64,000 nt of DNA from Luscinia megarhynchos. Lineage: Eukaryota; Chordata; Aves; Passeriformes; Turdidae. Below are positions 43,801 to 55,923 of this stretch, piece by piece. The notes under the pieces are model-generated. The model worked only from the letters and a program-made list of their open reading frames with translations, ran no database searches and was not told the origin of the DNA. The position numbers were made by a program, and so were the translations under genes. Within the stretch, counting starts at the first letter, position 1. Every line of letters starts with the position of its first letter. Location of the stretch: contig CM067592.1 of assembly GCA_034336665.1 (NCBI GenBank), forward strand, positions 45,413,761-45,477,760, given 5' to 3'.

Positions 43801-46639
43801 ATTTCTTTATCCACCATACTGGAGGACCTGAACTGCTTTAGCCATGAATTCTAACACACCCTGCTCTCCCTTGTCTGAAGGTAAACATCACAATTAAAGT
43901 CCCTAAACCCACCTAATTGTATTACCTAAATAATAATAATAATTTAAAAAATCCACCCAACAACTGGAATTCAAAGACATCTGGAAATTACGACTCTCAT
44001 TGGGCATCTGTTGTAGAGATTAGTCACCTCACTACTAAAAGGTGCATGGCAATTTGGGTTTGTCTGCTTCAGCTTTAGTTGACATTTCTACTGCTACACA
44101 TCAAAACTTCCTGAATCCCACATACATTACATCTCTGTGGTTACTTTACCAGCCTTTGTCTAAAACCTTACAAAATATATTCATGTCTGCCACTGCTTTA
44201 AATCTTCATCCCCTTTATTCCCTGAATCAGCTAATTCACAATTTTTCTTTTCCTCTAGGAATTTCAGCTAACCAATCTGCCACTATCCGTACTTTGCCGT
44301 TTGCCCTTTATAAGTAACCACACCAAGCAAGCACTTTCCTGAATCTCCTTCCCATTCCAGTAACTCTTTCAAGTATGACACACAATTGAGCTTTTCAGCC
44401 ACCTCTTTACTGGTGGCAAACCACAGAAGATGGAAAACTGCTCACTGAATCTGTTGAAACCCCTACTTCTCACTTCTCCATCAACACAAAGGAAAACAGC
44501 ATTCTATCCTTGTAAATGAAATTGGAAAAAAAAAAAAAACCAAAACACTGAAACAGCAACGCTGGAATGAAACACAAACATTTAACAGGCAGTATTGGAT
44601 CATGAAATACTAACGTACCTCTATGAAGACAGGGCTGTATGGCATTTAGTTCTGGTTTGGTTTTTTTTCATTCCTAAAGTGTTTTCTTACGCTATGTTAC
44701 ACACAGATTTTTTTTATAATGTTTTTACCATGCCTGTGAATTCTTCTGAACAGCAGACCTCTAGCTTTAGGGGGTTTTATTCCATCTTTACTGTCCTCCT
44801 TATTAAATCTTTCTTAGAGAAGTTTATTTTCTCTTGCTTTGTTCGCTACTGAAATACAGATACTTGGTTAACTAAATTCCTTATTTTTCTTCCTCGGTGA
44901 ACTACAGGTGTAGAAGAGAAGCAGTTCTCTGCTGGCCCACTATGACCCCTGCTTACCAAGTTCACGTGTCAAACTCTTCATTTCAGGGCTGTGAAATAAG
45001 AGATTTCACATCCATTGCTGGGATAAAATAACAATTGAACAAAAGGCAAGCTATGTTGCCTCTCACATACAAATGCTGTTGCAGGAAGGCACAGATGGCT
45101 TTTTGAGGCACAGGGACAATTTTATTTCTCAGATATATTCAGATTTCCTGCTTGTCACATATAGTTCTCTCTCTCAATAATTGGGGAAAAAACCTGAATG
45201 TGACAGAATTTTTGGCTACAAGTTTTAGAGCCTGCAACAAGGGCTTGGAAGCAGCATACAGATTTATGACCATTACAAAGCAGCAGGTTACCTAGCAACA
45301 AATACGCATTTTCTGATTTGAAAATTGCTTCAGTAGGGTCTAAAATTGAACAGTGATTTTTTTATTTTAATTTTTTTTAAGGAAAAAGAAAGATACATTT
45401 TGCCCCAAGCAGTTGTTTCTGGCGAAAGGCGTTCCCTAAAAGAAGATACCTGGTATCAATGTAGGAAATTTAAAAAGACTGATTAGATTGTAACATATAC
45501 CATAAAACGTAGTGAGATGCTACCTTTCAGTCAATCACTTCCACAAAAGAAGTTCCTTCCAGTCAGGAACCCCTACTAAGACAATAGAATAAATCCTAGA
45601 CTTTTCACCCTACAGCATCACTGTCAGAAAGAGATTTCTTTGGAATTCCACCTGGACAGATATAATTTATCAAGTCGTCATGGAAGTGTGGCAATGCAAC
45701 AATATTACATATTTAAACATGTACACACAGATCATCTAGACTGATAACATTCAGCACATACTTGAAATTCCTGTGATGTGACTATCATCCTGGAGTTGAA
45801 AATGCCAATTAACAAAACAGAGAAACATTGATTTCCAATACACGAGAAAAACTGAACTATGCTCACAAGACCAGAGGTGGGAAGATGAGCTGTGCTTAAA
45901 AAACAATTAATGCTATTCCCTCTGTACTTTGAGCTCCCAAGTCCAGCACTTTCTAGAATGCTTTGTTAAAATTTAAAGAGAATGACCAGTAAAAGACAGG
46001 ATAGTATTTGCAACTGGGCAAGTATCTATAGAGTTTGCTTCTGCTACATGCCAGTTGGAAACACAGGACCATGAAGTTGCTTGCCATTGTAACAGAGGAT
46101 CTTCAACCGCCTCACCTCTGACACTGAACTATGAGGCAAAAAGTTTATAGATAAACGAATGACAAATTGTCTCCGTAAAAAGAGCTTATGTTTTTTTACA
46201 TATGACTGGCCCATATCACATGCAGTGGCCTCAACTGAGGGTCACAAGCACAAGGCTTTTCAAGGGCCTCTAGAACTCCTCAAGCATCCCCCTAACGACT
46301 CACACCCTGTTCTGCGGGGGCATGCAAGAGACCTGGTACCCATCGTGAGGCTGGCAGCGAACTGTGCCTCGAGGCAGGGCAAGACAAGCCTGTGAACCTG
46401 CCCCATCAGAAGGAAGGTGAGCTCGAAAGCCAAAAGGAGAGGGCACCACCACTTCACGTGGTACTCCTGCATGTCCTGAAATACCAAAAAGGACCAGGCC
46501 ACGCAACGAAGGATGGCTGAGAACAGCGACAACTCCAGACGTACAGTAGTTGATCCCCTCACCAAAAATCCTTCCAGGGGCTGACGCAGCCCCAGCCCTT
46601 ATTAGCCTACAGGGGCGGGAACAGAAACACAACACTTAC

Positions 46640-47224
46640 TTTATCTTTCGTGGCAGAAGGGGCAGCAGCCGTCGGGTGCTTGGAGCCCTTGCTGAGCTTC
46701 TTGCCCGCGCCGTCGCTGCCTCCAGCGCCGCTCTCCACCTTGATGAGCCGGTGCTTGGGGGAGATGTACTTCACGTCGGGCGGCGTCGCCGGGCGGCGCT
46801 CGCTGTGGCTGCGGAAGAGGTGCGGGGAGCCCGCGGTGGGAGGCGTGGCGCAGCACGACGAGGAGGAGGAGGAGGAGGAAGCCTTGAGGGCTGCCTCACC
46901 CAGGTCCTCGGGCGCCGAGTAGTCCGGGCGGCACATGGCGCGCAGCTTGCGCAGGGACGAGCCGGGCCCGCTGTAGGGGTCCTCGAAGTCGCGGTCCTTC
47001 TGGGCGCGGTAGGCGCGGAGCAGGTCGCTGGTGTCGTCGCGCAGCCGGCGGCGCGAGAAGCCGGGCGAGGTGTGGTGGTGGAGGTGGAGGTGCGGCGGCC
47101 CCTCGGGGCGGGGCGCGCTGCCGGCACCGTTGCGCTTCTCCCGGTAGTCGGGCCGCGGGGGCTGCGGAGGGCTCTTGGTCTTGCTATTGCCCAGGCTGAA
47201 GTACTTGTTCAGCCATTTGGCCAT
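46640..47224 (-). CDS. SHB: SHB coding exon 1 (residues 1-195)
   Basis: This exon encodes the N-terminal region of the adapter. The ATG at 47224 sits in a strong Kozak context (A at -3, G at +4) and opens the MAKWLNKYF signature. An in-frame ATG lies 699 bases further up, but conservation favours 47224. Visible parts are a proline-rich SH3-ligand stretch (residues 19-25), a histidine cluster (about 45-51), the conserved block DLLRAYRAQKDRDFEDPY (67-84) with GSSLRKLRAMCRPDY (88-102), an eight-serine run (116-123), and SERRPATPPDVKYISPKHRL (141-160). Tyrosines 27, 84, 102 and 153 are candidate phosphorylation sites by context. The exon ends after Lys195 at a GTAAGT donor (46639-46634), phase 0. 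The sequence is extremely GC-rich because it lies within the CpG island. The linkers between conserved blocks differ in length and composition from the mammalian protein as I remember it, while the blocks themselves are well kept. Confidence 0.97.
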
Positions 47225-47653
47225 CGTCTCTCCCGGTGGCGGCCTCAGCACCGCAGCGCGCTGCCCCCGGCGCCCCGCGCCCCAGCCCCGCTCGCCGCCC
47301 GCATGGAGGAGCGGGTCGGCGGGGCGGGCCGGGCGCCCCGCTCTGCGCACTCGCCGCTGTCCCGCTGCCAGCGGCTGGAAGGGCCGCGCCGAGCCCCCCG
47401 GCTTCCCGGCGGGAGGGAGGGAGCCGCTCCCGGCCCGAGCCAGGCGCCCGCCGCAGCTCCGCGCCCGCCCCCGCGGCTCCGGCTCCGCCGCGACCTCAGC
47501 CCCACTGCTCCGCGCTGGCAGCGCAGCCCAGCCTGACCTCAGCACGCACCGGAGAGGCGGGGGACGCATCTGCATGCGGGCCCGCCCACCGCCGCGGCCG
47601 GGCGGGGCCGGCCAGGTGCCGGGGCGGCGCGGAGCCGAGGGGCGGCCCTGCGC

Positions 47654-47761
47654 GGGGCCGGGGCCGGGGCCGGGGCCGGGGCCGGGGCCGGGGCCGGTGC
47701 CGGTGCCGGGGCCGGGGCCGGGGCCGGGGCCGGTGCCGGTGCCGGTGCCGGTGCCGGTGCC
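47654..47761. repeat. GGGGCC/GGTGCC hexanucleotide tandem array (18 units)
   Basis: Counting directly on the plus strand gives 7 GGGGCC units, 2 GGTGCC, 4 GGGGCC and 5 GGTGCC, for 108 bases with no interruption of the 6-base period. A partial unit (GGTGCG) follows. The runs of four Gs every six bases can form G-quadruplexes on the plus strand, which is the template strand for SHB. The array lies 430-537 bases upstream of the SHB ATG, either in the promoter or in the 5' UTR depending on the unknown start site. Two copies of a 10-bp unit, GGGATCCGCC, follow at 47770-47789. Confidence 0.97.
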
Positions 47762-47861
47762 GGTGCGACGGGATCCGCCGGGATCCGCCGGGGCTTCCCC
47801 GCTGCGCCCTCGAGCGGGCGGGGGAGCGGAGCTGCCACTGCGAGGATGACGGAGGTGCCTT

Positions 47862-50800
47862 TCTGGTCCTTTCCTCTGCCTGTCGTCCGGAGTGGCCGTG
47901 GAGCCACCACCTGCACAGTTCAAACTCTGAATTCTCTACTACCGCTACCTTTGTGTCCCCCTTCCCATCCGTGGTGGGGTAGGTGGGTTCCAGCTGTCGC
48001 CTAAAAAGGCTGGTTTTGGCTAGGGCTGATGCTAAACAAACAGGATTTTTTTTTTTTTTTGGTAGGTTCCTTTGCTATGTGTGTTTCTAGGTAAAGACTA
48101 CAGTAAATCAGGTGCGAGATACTTGTGTGAATCATGCCGCTCAGACTGTGTATTACCAGAAGGATTTGTCATCTGGGCCACCACAGCTGAAAACACTTAC
48201 TATTGCTCTTTTAATCCTTCTCCACTTGCCTGGAGGTAAACATATACAACAGCAGGTTTTGCCAAGTTCTGTCTGCCCAGTTCTGATAGTCTCACCTGTA
48301 TCTTTAGTCCTCATCCCAGTGCTCATTTGGTCTGGTGTTAGGGAATGGTGAAGGCATTGAATGGATCTTGAGGTGGGGATAGGAATACCTGCAGGCTGAT
48401 CTCTCCAGGCTCATCTCTGGCCTCTGCTACAATATAAAAGTTAAACAAACAGAAGAACTACTCAGATGATAGCTTGACCAGTGGTGCTTCAATTGTGCAT
48501 TATGATCAGCGACAGGAGAGATTTGTTGCAGTTTTTGTTCTGTCTACACTACATAGTGGAATGCAGTTCCAAACGAAGAGTTAGAGAACACCTCACAATT
48601 GCAGTTTTAGAAATCTTCCACTAATCAGAATTCAGACCTATCAATAAAAGGTATCAAAAGTTTTTCATTCTCCCAATGTAAATCTGTGACAGTTTTCCAG
48701 AGCTTTACCTTCATGAGAATCATCATTACCCCATTACTTTATCAAGCCCATCAATGCAGAGAGATGAGCAAGATGGGGAACCCTTTTCATATAGTTCAAA
48801 AATCTTCACAAGCACATTGCAGTTTCACTAGGAGATGTGGACATGTTCCTAATATGATGTGCTGGCTTTGACTTGGCTACAATTAATTTTCTTCACAACA
48901 GCTACTATGAGGCTATTTGTGCTGAAAACATCATTATTTTTACAGGGATTTTTTTTTTTACTACTGATGAGCAGTGCTTACACAGACCCAAGGCCTTGTC
49001 TTCTCACACCGCCCCAGCAGCAAGCAGACTGGGGGTGCACAAAAGTTTGGGATGGCACAAGCCAGGAGAGCTGACCTCAACCAACCAGATGGATATTCCA
49101 CCTGTAAAACTGGGGGGGAGAAGAAGGAACCGGGGGAATATTCAAAGTGCTAAGGTTTGCCTTCTCTAATATGCTGCACAGAAGTGGCCCAAAATTAGAC
49201 TTGAGATGCAACCCTCTTTTGAAGATGAGAAAGGCGATGTCATGCACTGTTTGGAGAGGGGTCTGAAGATATCAGGCTCAGTCATGTTTTGCACTGTTGT
49301 TTTTAATAATTTGGGAGTTGGAGCTGTTTAAACCTTTTTATAAGCAGAATAGTGGAAGAAAGAGAAGAGAAAACCTTTATCTACTTATTATTACAAGTTA
49401 ACTGTTGCATTTTGGCAAGCACCTGTGTAGGTCCCTGTTGGCATTGTTGAAGCCCAGTGTCAGACACACACCTGTAGTTTATTTACACACCCACCACCAG
49501 CCATGAATTATGAAGGCAAAATGGACTCAGTTGTATTCAAGAATTAATTATCTTTATGAAATAAAGATAGACTGGATTTACATACACAGTTTAGCCTCAT
49601 CCTCTCTGAGTTTGGGCACTATCCTTGCAGTTTGCTCAACCTAAGCATGTCTGTATGTTTTAGCGAGCTCCTGAGGACACACCTCCTCCCCTGTGAGCAC
49701 AGGCTTCACTTGTAATTCCTTCCTGCAGCATTTTCATCAGCTTGTATGGAAAGGAGGGTTGCATGCTCCCTTTACTGTCATCAGCAATTTTTTTCTTTTT
49801 ATGTCCTTGGTGCTGGTCTCCTGTCTCTGCTCAGCATATTCATCCTGTCTGACTATAGTTTGTTTTTTTCTCAGAGCGACTTCTCAGCCTGAGCCGTGTC
49901 CTGTTTCTTGACTGGCTAGTACCTGGTTCTCTCAGGGGGTTTCAAGACTCCCAGTAGTTGCTAATCCAAGAATGGTACAGTCTAGGTCCTTAGTATGAGA
50001 GTGATTTTTTGCCCTGAAGCAAGATGCGTCTCAATTTCTTCAAAACTCAAAGGATCTCATTACCCAGAAGTCTAGCAGCTCCCTAATTCCTGTTCTGCCA
50101 GTGATGGGAGGGGCCCCAGGAGAACTCCAAACTCAGCCTGATGCTGTCCCTTGTGGCTCAGTGAGGAACCACGTTCTCCTCCCTGCATGGACAGGCAGCT
50201 TGTGAGGTGACAAGTGAGAAAAGGCACATCGATGAAGGAAAGCTTCTCTAAAACTCCAGAATTTCTCTTAAGTAGCCTCCCAGTGGTGAGAGAAGACAGG
50301 AACTATGAGTGTACTGGATAACCCTAGGAAAACCCAAATTTGGATAAATACTTATTAATGAAGACAGAATAATCTGTAAAACAGGCATAGCAGAGAAGTA
50401 AAATCAAAAATCCCATTGTCTCGCTAATCTCAGAAATTGTTCCAATATAAATTTGCAAGGCCCACAATACTTTTGCATGTGCACAAGATGCTTTCCATTT
50501 CAGTCTGCTCATGCAGGGTACACCTACACCTGCAGGACTCCTAGTCCGTGCTCTGAGCCATTTTCACATGTGTTTTTGAAGGAAAAGGGCTTTGTCTTTT
50601 TCAGACCTCTGACACATTTTTGAGTTCTGGTTGGCAAGCTTCCAGCATGTTTTTTTTTCCAAATAAAAGGATAAAAGGGTGATGGTAAAAGTGAATTTTT
50701 CTGTGAAATTAAAAATCCTAAAATGTTGTCATCTGAATAGAATATCTACTTCTTGGACCTGCATCTCTTGAAGTAGAAATAATTTACAGTTTGTTTCAAC

Positions 50801-53800
50801 TTAGGGAATTAGTAAAAAAGAGACTCTTACCTTCTCATACAGGCATGTCATTACACACAAGTCACTAATTTGTACTAAGTGTTCACACTCCTAATCATAT
50901 TAATTTAATTAAATAATGAAGTTAAGTAGCATCTACTCTGGAATTTATAAGGTCTTATTTTCTCTCATGCTTCTGATTTCCATGTGTAATAAGGGTTGCA
51001 GTACATGCAGTGCATTTCAAATTAGGATAAAGAAGAAAAAGTAGCATGCAGAGCAAAGTGCTTTCTGTATTAATAAACACTCAAGCAGAGCTGCCAAGTC
51101 TAAATTCAAAGTTATCATGCAGAAAAACAAGTCCAAAATTTTAGTATTCATCAAACCTTCATACTGAGATAGACACAGGAAAGATAGAAAGCAGATAATC
51201 CTTCTGGTTCATATGGCTTTAGGCTATGCAAAAAAAAATCAAATGCATTCACCATGTTAAGAACAGCCATCACAAAACAGAGAAATGTTTTCTTTTTTGA
51301 GGCACTATTTCCTTGTGACTAATGTCAGACAGCTCAGAAAGGGTGTGTAGCATCCATAACACATTTGGATTCCTCCTGTTTGTGTACATTGTGTCACACA
51401 AATCATACCCAGGTAATGATTAGAGATCGATTTGTTGTCCACAGGCTATAAAAATGCTGAATGTTTGCCTTCTTGTGCATATGTATGACTAAATACGGTA
51501 TTATTAGGAAGTTCTGATTTTTATACTTTCCAGGGTGACATCTTCCTGCAGTTAGTTTATCCCAAGTAAGGAGAAATTCTTATACTGTGAGTGTGTTAGT
51601 TATTTAAATCCAGCCAATTTCTCCCATGTTCTCATACTACAGGGAAAAAAATCTAACCAGACACTTCTCTTGAATTTTTCTTTTGTGGAGATCTCTTTGA
51701 CTCCAAGAACAAGTTCACATAAATCATCTTTAGTTTTCTTAAATCACATGGACTGTTCAAAGATTTTGAAGGGTTTTATCACCTACAGATATCCTGCAGA
51801 ATTTGCAAAAGCAGCTGCATGAAGCCAGCTGGATTTAGAGCACAGGGTGCTTGCAGACATTCTATTTGTAATTTTCCTGCATTTTTTGGTGCCTCTCTGG
51901 AAAGCTCTGGCTCAAGTGATCGCTGTGATCTGCGTCATAAATTTGCTTTGAGCATAGGCAATGTGTAGTCATTGGAATTATGTATTCAATCCCAGCTGCT
52001 CTTCAGACAATGACAAACTCTGGCAAAGATGTAGCTGCAACAGCACAGGGTTCTCCATGGATAGCAAATTTTGTCTAGGACCCTGAATTGGCCTGAACTC
52101 AATTGGATACATGGGAGCTCTGTCATTTTGGTGCAAGCACTTTTCCTTGTTTTTTGGTGGGTTTTCTGTTAGGCTTTTTTTGGGTGGGGGGAGGGGTTAT
52201 CTGCTTGCTTGCTTGTTTTTTCTGCAATTGCACATAGCAGGATTCTGACCATCCTGCTCTGAGTCCCAGTGCAACACAGAACCTTTGGGTAGTAACAGGG
52301 CCTCCTGCACAGTGAGGAGAAGTTGAGCACTGCTACAGAGTGGTAATGGGATCTCCATTGTCACAAGCTGAGACCTCAAATAGCGAGGCCCTGGAACACC
52401 CAGGTTCAGACTGGCCCAGCTTTCAGCAAGAGAGTGGTCCACAGATATCTGGAGGTTCTGTTCAAACTAAAATAAAGCTGCTCTCCTACCCATATTTTTT
52501 CCAGTCCTTGTGTTCCTGTGCTGCATAAGGCAGGACACCAAAAGCCCTCACTGGAGCAACAAGACAATTTTCCATCCGAATATACCTGATTGTGACCCCT
52601 CTGAGATGCCACTATTCAACCTTAAACTGAAAATGGTTGTCCTATAATTCTACTTATCAATTGCAATGGTAAGAACAAACTGATTCTTTTAGAGAACCTC
52701 AGCAGAATGATGGCACTAGGTTGTAATTATAATTAAAGATCTATTTTTTAAAAAAATCATTTTATGATCAGCATAGAATGAAATTTTATTATCACAGTAG
52801 CACAGGATATTTTTGTAACTAGTATCAGTGTAGAACAATTTTATAAGCATCATAGCACCAAATTTAAAATCCCATCTTAATTGATGTTTCTCAATCACCT
52901 GGACTCTCTGCAGATTGGGTGGTTGGCTTGCAGTGTAAATAAAACAATCATAATTTATAGTCAGCCTTCAGGGAAGCAGACAACAGTGGAAGAGCCCTGG
53001 CCACTGGGGGATCATGAGTTTTGCTGTCCAGCAGCAGATGTGGGCCAAGTCCCACCTAGGGCTTGTAACCTCTCCATTTTGCAGAGTGCTCTCTCTGTGC
53101 AATGTTATGTTTCATTTTTCTGTGACTGCACCATCACAACTTGTTTGTGCCTGAGACCTTCAAAGCTGTAAGGAGGTGAGAAGGTGGGCTGCTGCCCAGG
53201 AACCTTGAGGATGATTTGGAGCTGGATAAGCCTGATAAAGGGGAGGAAGGGAACTGACATGTGGCTGCTCAGTCACAGGAACAGCCCTTTGCCATATTAA
53301 ATGTCATTAGCCATGCTAACCATATTGCCATGTGTCAGGAGCTCAGGAGTGGGGCACCTGAAACTGTGCAGGGAAAGAGCAGAACCCTAGATTCAATAGA
53401 GAGGGAAATTTTTGATGCAGCACAGGAAAAGCTGCAAGATCCTGCTGGCAGTGGTACTGTTGCATTTCTTTAGGCCCATTGTTCAGGAATCATTATTTTA
53501 AAATCATTACAGTTAAAATCCAGAACCTTCTGATAACAAAAAATCAAACTAATTTATAAAAAAATTGCACTTCATTCTGAACTTATTTCTAGTTTCTGTG
53601 GACTAAATAGGTTTTCTAATTAGGAAATACATCTGGTTGGAAGAGTTTCACATTTGCATGGTTGGAATGTGGAAGTAGGAATTTGAAGACTCATAAAGAG
53701 CTCCCAAATTTGCTGAAAGATCAGAAAAAAATTCTCCATTTCTTTTAACTCTTGCTCATAACAGGATGTGAATACCTAATTACATTTTTAATATGATAGT

Positions 53801-54557
53801 GGAGAAGAAATAGTACTTTACAGGCATCAACCTGTGCACTTCTCAAGAAAATTATCAGAATAATATCAGAACATCAGGATAATTCCTGATCATAACTTAT
53901 TAACAACCAACTTGCACTGGTCAGAGATTGGAAAGGTTTCTTCATAATAAGCTTCTCAGCAGAGAATTAGAACAGAAGCATAGGCAGTTTTGCATGCTAA
54001 AAAACATTTGACTGCCTTGATCAACTGCAGGGAACTGAGGTATAGCTCAAGTACAGAGACTCCAGAAAATTAAAATGTGCACCCATAAACATTCCTCTGA
54101 AAGGCTGAAGCAGGCACTGCAGCACAGTGAGTACAGCCTCAGCAACTGGGCAAATAATCATACCTCTGAAACACATTAATGGCAACTACTGGAACAAGAG
54201 ACGTGAGAAATTTCATAATCTTTTCGAATTGGTCTGTATGAAGCAGGAAAGGAAGGTAATATTGAATACCGGCTTCCAACAAGCAATCCATACAGCTGGT
54301 GCAGTAATTGAGTCTGGATGAGATGAAAACACAAAGCATAATTCTGTAATTAAAGGCTAAATCATAACAACTGTGAGTAAGAGACTGAATTAAGTTTCTG
54401 TGTTCAGCTTTGACCCTGACATTTCCAAATCTACACTGCAGATAGAGTATTTATTATGTTATCAGTTATGTTTTAACATTCCCTAGTTCAAGTAGAGCAA
54501 TGAATTAATCATTCTCGGAAGTTTTGTCCTACCTCATTTTCATGAGGTTTTAGTTAT
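47862..54557. other. 5' flank of SHB without recognised gene
   Basis: About 6.7 kb of ordinary AT-rich sequence upstream of the CpG island. It has a 16-base T run near 48046 and scattered ORFs below 100 codons with no recognisable similarity. The stretch 52240-52600, with AATAAAGCTGCTCTCC near 52471, has the look of a retroviral LTR end, but I cannot name a family. I see no exon of another gene. Confidence 0.7.
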
Positions 54558-54945
54558 CAGGGAGCTGGGGTTGTTTAGCCTGGAGAAAAGGAGACTCAGG
54601 GGTGACCTCATCACTCTCTACAGCTCCCTGAAAGGTGGCTGTAGTCAGGTGGGGGTTGGTCTCTTTCACCAGGCAGCAGCTGACAGAATCAGAGGACACA
54701 GTCTCCAGCTGTATCAAGGGAAAATTAGGTTGGATATTAGGAAAAAGTTTTTCATAGAAAGAGTGATAAAGTACTGGAATGGTCTGCCCAGGGAGGTGGT
54801 GGAGTCACCATCCCTGGATGTGTTTAAAAAAGATTGGATGTGGCACTTGGTGCCATGGTCTAGTTGAGGTGTTAGGGCATGGGTTGGACTTGATGATCTT
54901 GAAGGTCTCTCCCAACCTAGTCATTGTGTGAATTCTGTGAATAGA
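54558..54945 (+). repeat. CR1 LINE 3' end with readable ORF2 C-terminus
   Basis: A comparatively young, 5'-truncated CR1 insertion. A frame at 54571-54867 reads [20 protein letters not shown] and then [20 protein letters not shown], the C-terminal tail of the CR1 ORF2 reverse transcriptase. It ends at a TAG and is followed by the 3' UTR (GGGTTGGACTTGATGATCTT, then GTCTCTCCCAACCTAG and a short terminal ATTCTGTGA). The reverse-transcriptase core is absent, so the copy is immobile. It is the best-preserved CR1 in the window. Confidence 0.92.
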
Positions 54946-55923
54946 AAGAGGTACAGTTCTGCAGTTTGATTTTTCAGATTGTCCATACATGTACCCTCCA
55001 CTACTATTGGAAGATGGGCCTGCAGATTATGCTGTTGATTTCTTGTTCTTTGTGGATCTAATGAAGAAGAATGCTATTCCAGATAATTTGTGTCAAATGT
55101 TGCTTTATACCTCTGACAGTCAGCAACAGTCATTCGTAATATGTTTGTCTGTCTTGGTGCTCTTCTGTGCAGCAAACTCTCCTCTGGTCCTTCTCTGGTT
55201 CACAAGTTCCCTGATTCACAGCTTTCCTGTCAGTTTCTGAATATCCATCAGGAACACAAACCATGTTTGTAGCTCCTGATTGCACTCTGTTGACAAAAAG
55301 GACTTTGCCTCTCAACACTTGCATTTTCCTACAGGTACATTTTGCAGGTAATTTTTCTTCTGTAGCTTGTACAAAAGAGGAGGATGATCTATAAGCAAAT
55401 CAAATACTGAGGAGTTTCATAATAATCAAGCTTCTACAATGGAAATACACAAAACAATTGCTGAAGTCTGAAATTCTGATTCTATAGAGGTGATTCTATT
55501 CTGATTCTAAGTTTAGTAACTTGTACACTGGCACATCCTGCAAGGCAATTAAGACAGCTCTGATTCTTTAATAAATTACCCCTATGCCTTGAGTCACTGT
55601 CCTCCTCTGACATTCCATTGGATTCAATATAAGGTTAATTGCTCCCATTTAGTGTCTACTGGCTTATGGATGTCCAAATGTGGCCATTTTACATAATGAA
55701 AGATTTTGCAATTGCCTTGTAACTAATCCAGATGCAGATTTGCATTTTAGCATACTTGGAAACCATAAAAAGAGCTTTAAACAGAATCATACTGTTCAAA
55801 TGCAGTCAAATGGCTGATTTCTCAGTTAAGATAATGTAACCCACACAAATAATATAACCCATCCAAATGCCAAGGATTTTTCTGTACACACCTATTATAG
55901 CCTTTATATTTGTATATATTTAT
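54946..55923. other. Intergenic stretch, nothing recognised
   Basis: About 1 kb of AT-rich sequence between a CR1 and an LTR. No gene, RNA or repeat family is identified. Confidence 0.6.

Larger units (their letters stand above)
33770..46639 (-). other. SHB: SHB intron 1
   Basis: About 12.9 kb between exons 1 and 2. CR1 pieces lie at about 34765-34860, 37776-37845, 38101-38425 and 40675-40830. An AT-rich tract lies at about 37722-37765, an (AAT)n tract near 43928-43943, and a 10-bp perfect hairpin at 42427-42459. The last 400 bases before exon 1 (46240-46639) are noticeably more GC-rich, forming the shore of the CpG island, and include a CACGTG E-box at 46455-46460. No gene is visible in the remainder. 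Confidence 0.9.
46640..47860 (-). promoter_or_regulatory. SHB: CpG island with SHB promoter and 5' UTR
   Basis: Roughly 1.2 kb of very GC- and CpG-rich sequence covers exon 1 and about 630 bases upstream of the ATG, against an otherwise AT-rich window. It contains many GC-box-like GGGCGG/CCGCCC strings, for example around 47580-47640. I see no convincing TATA box, as expected for a CpG-island promoter with dispersed start sites. The transcription start is not defined by the sequence. The GGGGCC/GGTGCC array lies inside the upstream half. The long ORFs seen on both strands here mostly reflect the scarcity of stop codons in GC-rich DNA. Confidence 0.85.

Noticed and set aside
44524..44541. A-rich run as the tail of a processed pseudogene
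   Set aside because: No upstream sequence resembling a spliced coding region and no flanking direct repeats were visible.
46771..47916. Minus-strand ORFs of 118 and 125 codons overlapping SHB exon 1 and its upstream region
   Set aside because: Out-of-frame with the conserved SHB product. The 125-codon frame is mostly an Ala-Pro readout of the hexanucleotide array.
46550..47982. Long plus-strand ORFs of 328, 248 and 224 codons over the CpG island
   Set aside because: They are arginine-, alanine- and proline-rich shadows of SHB exon 1 and GC-rich 5' sequence, where stop codons are rare. They show no family resemblance.
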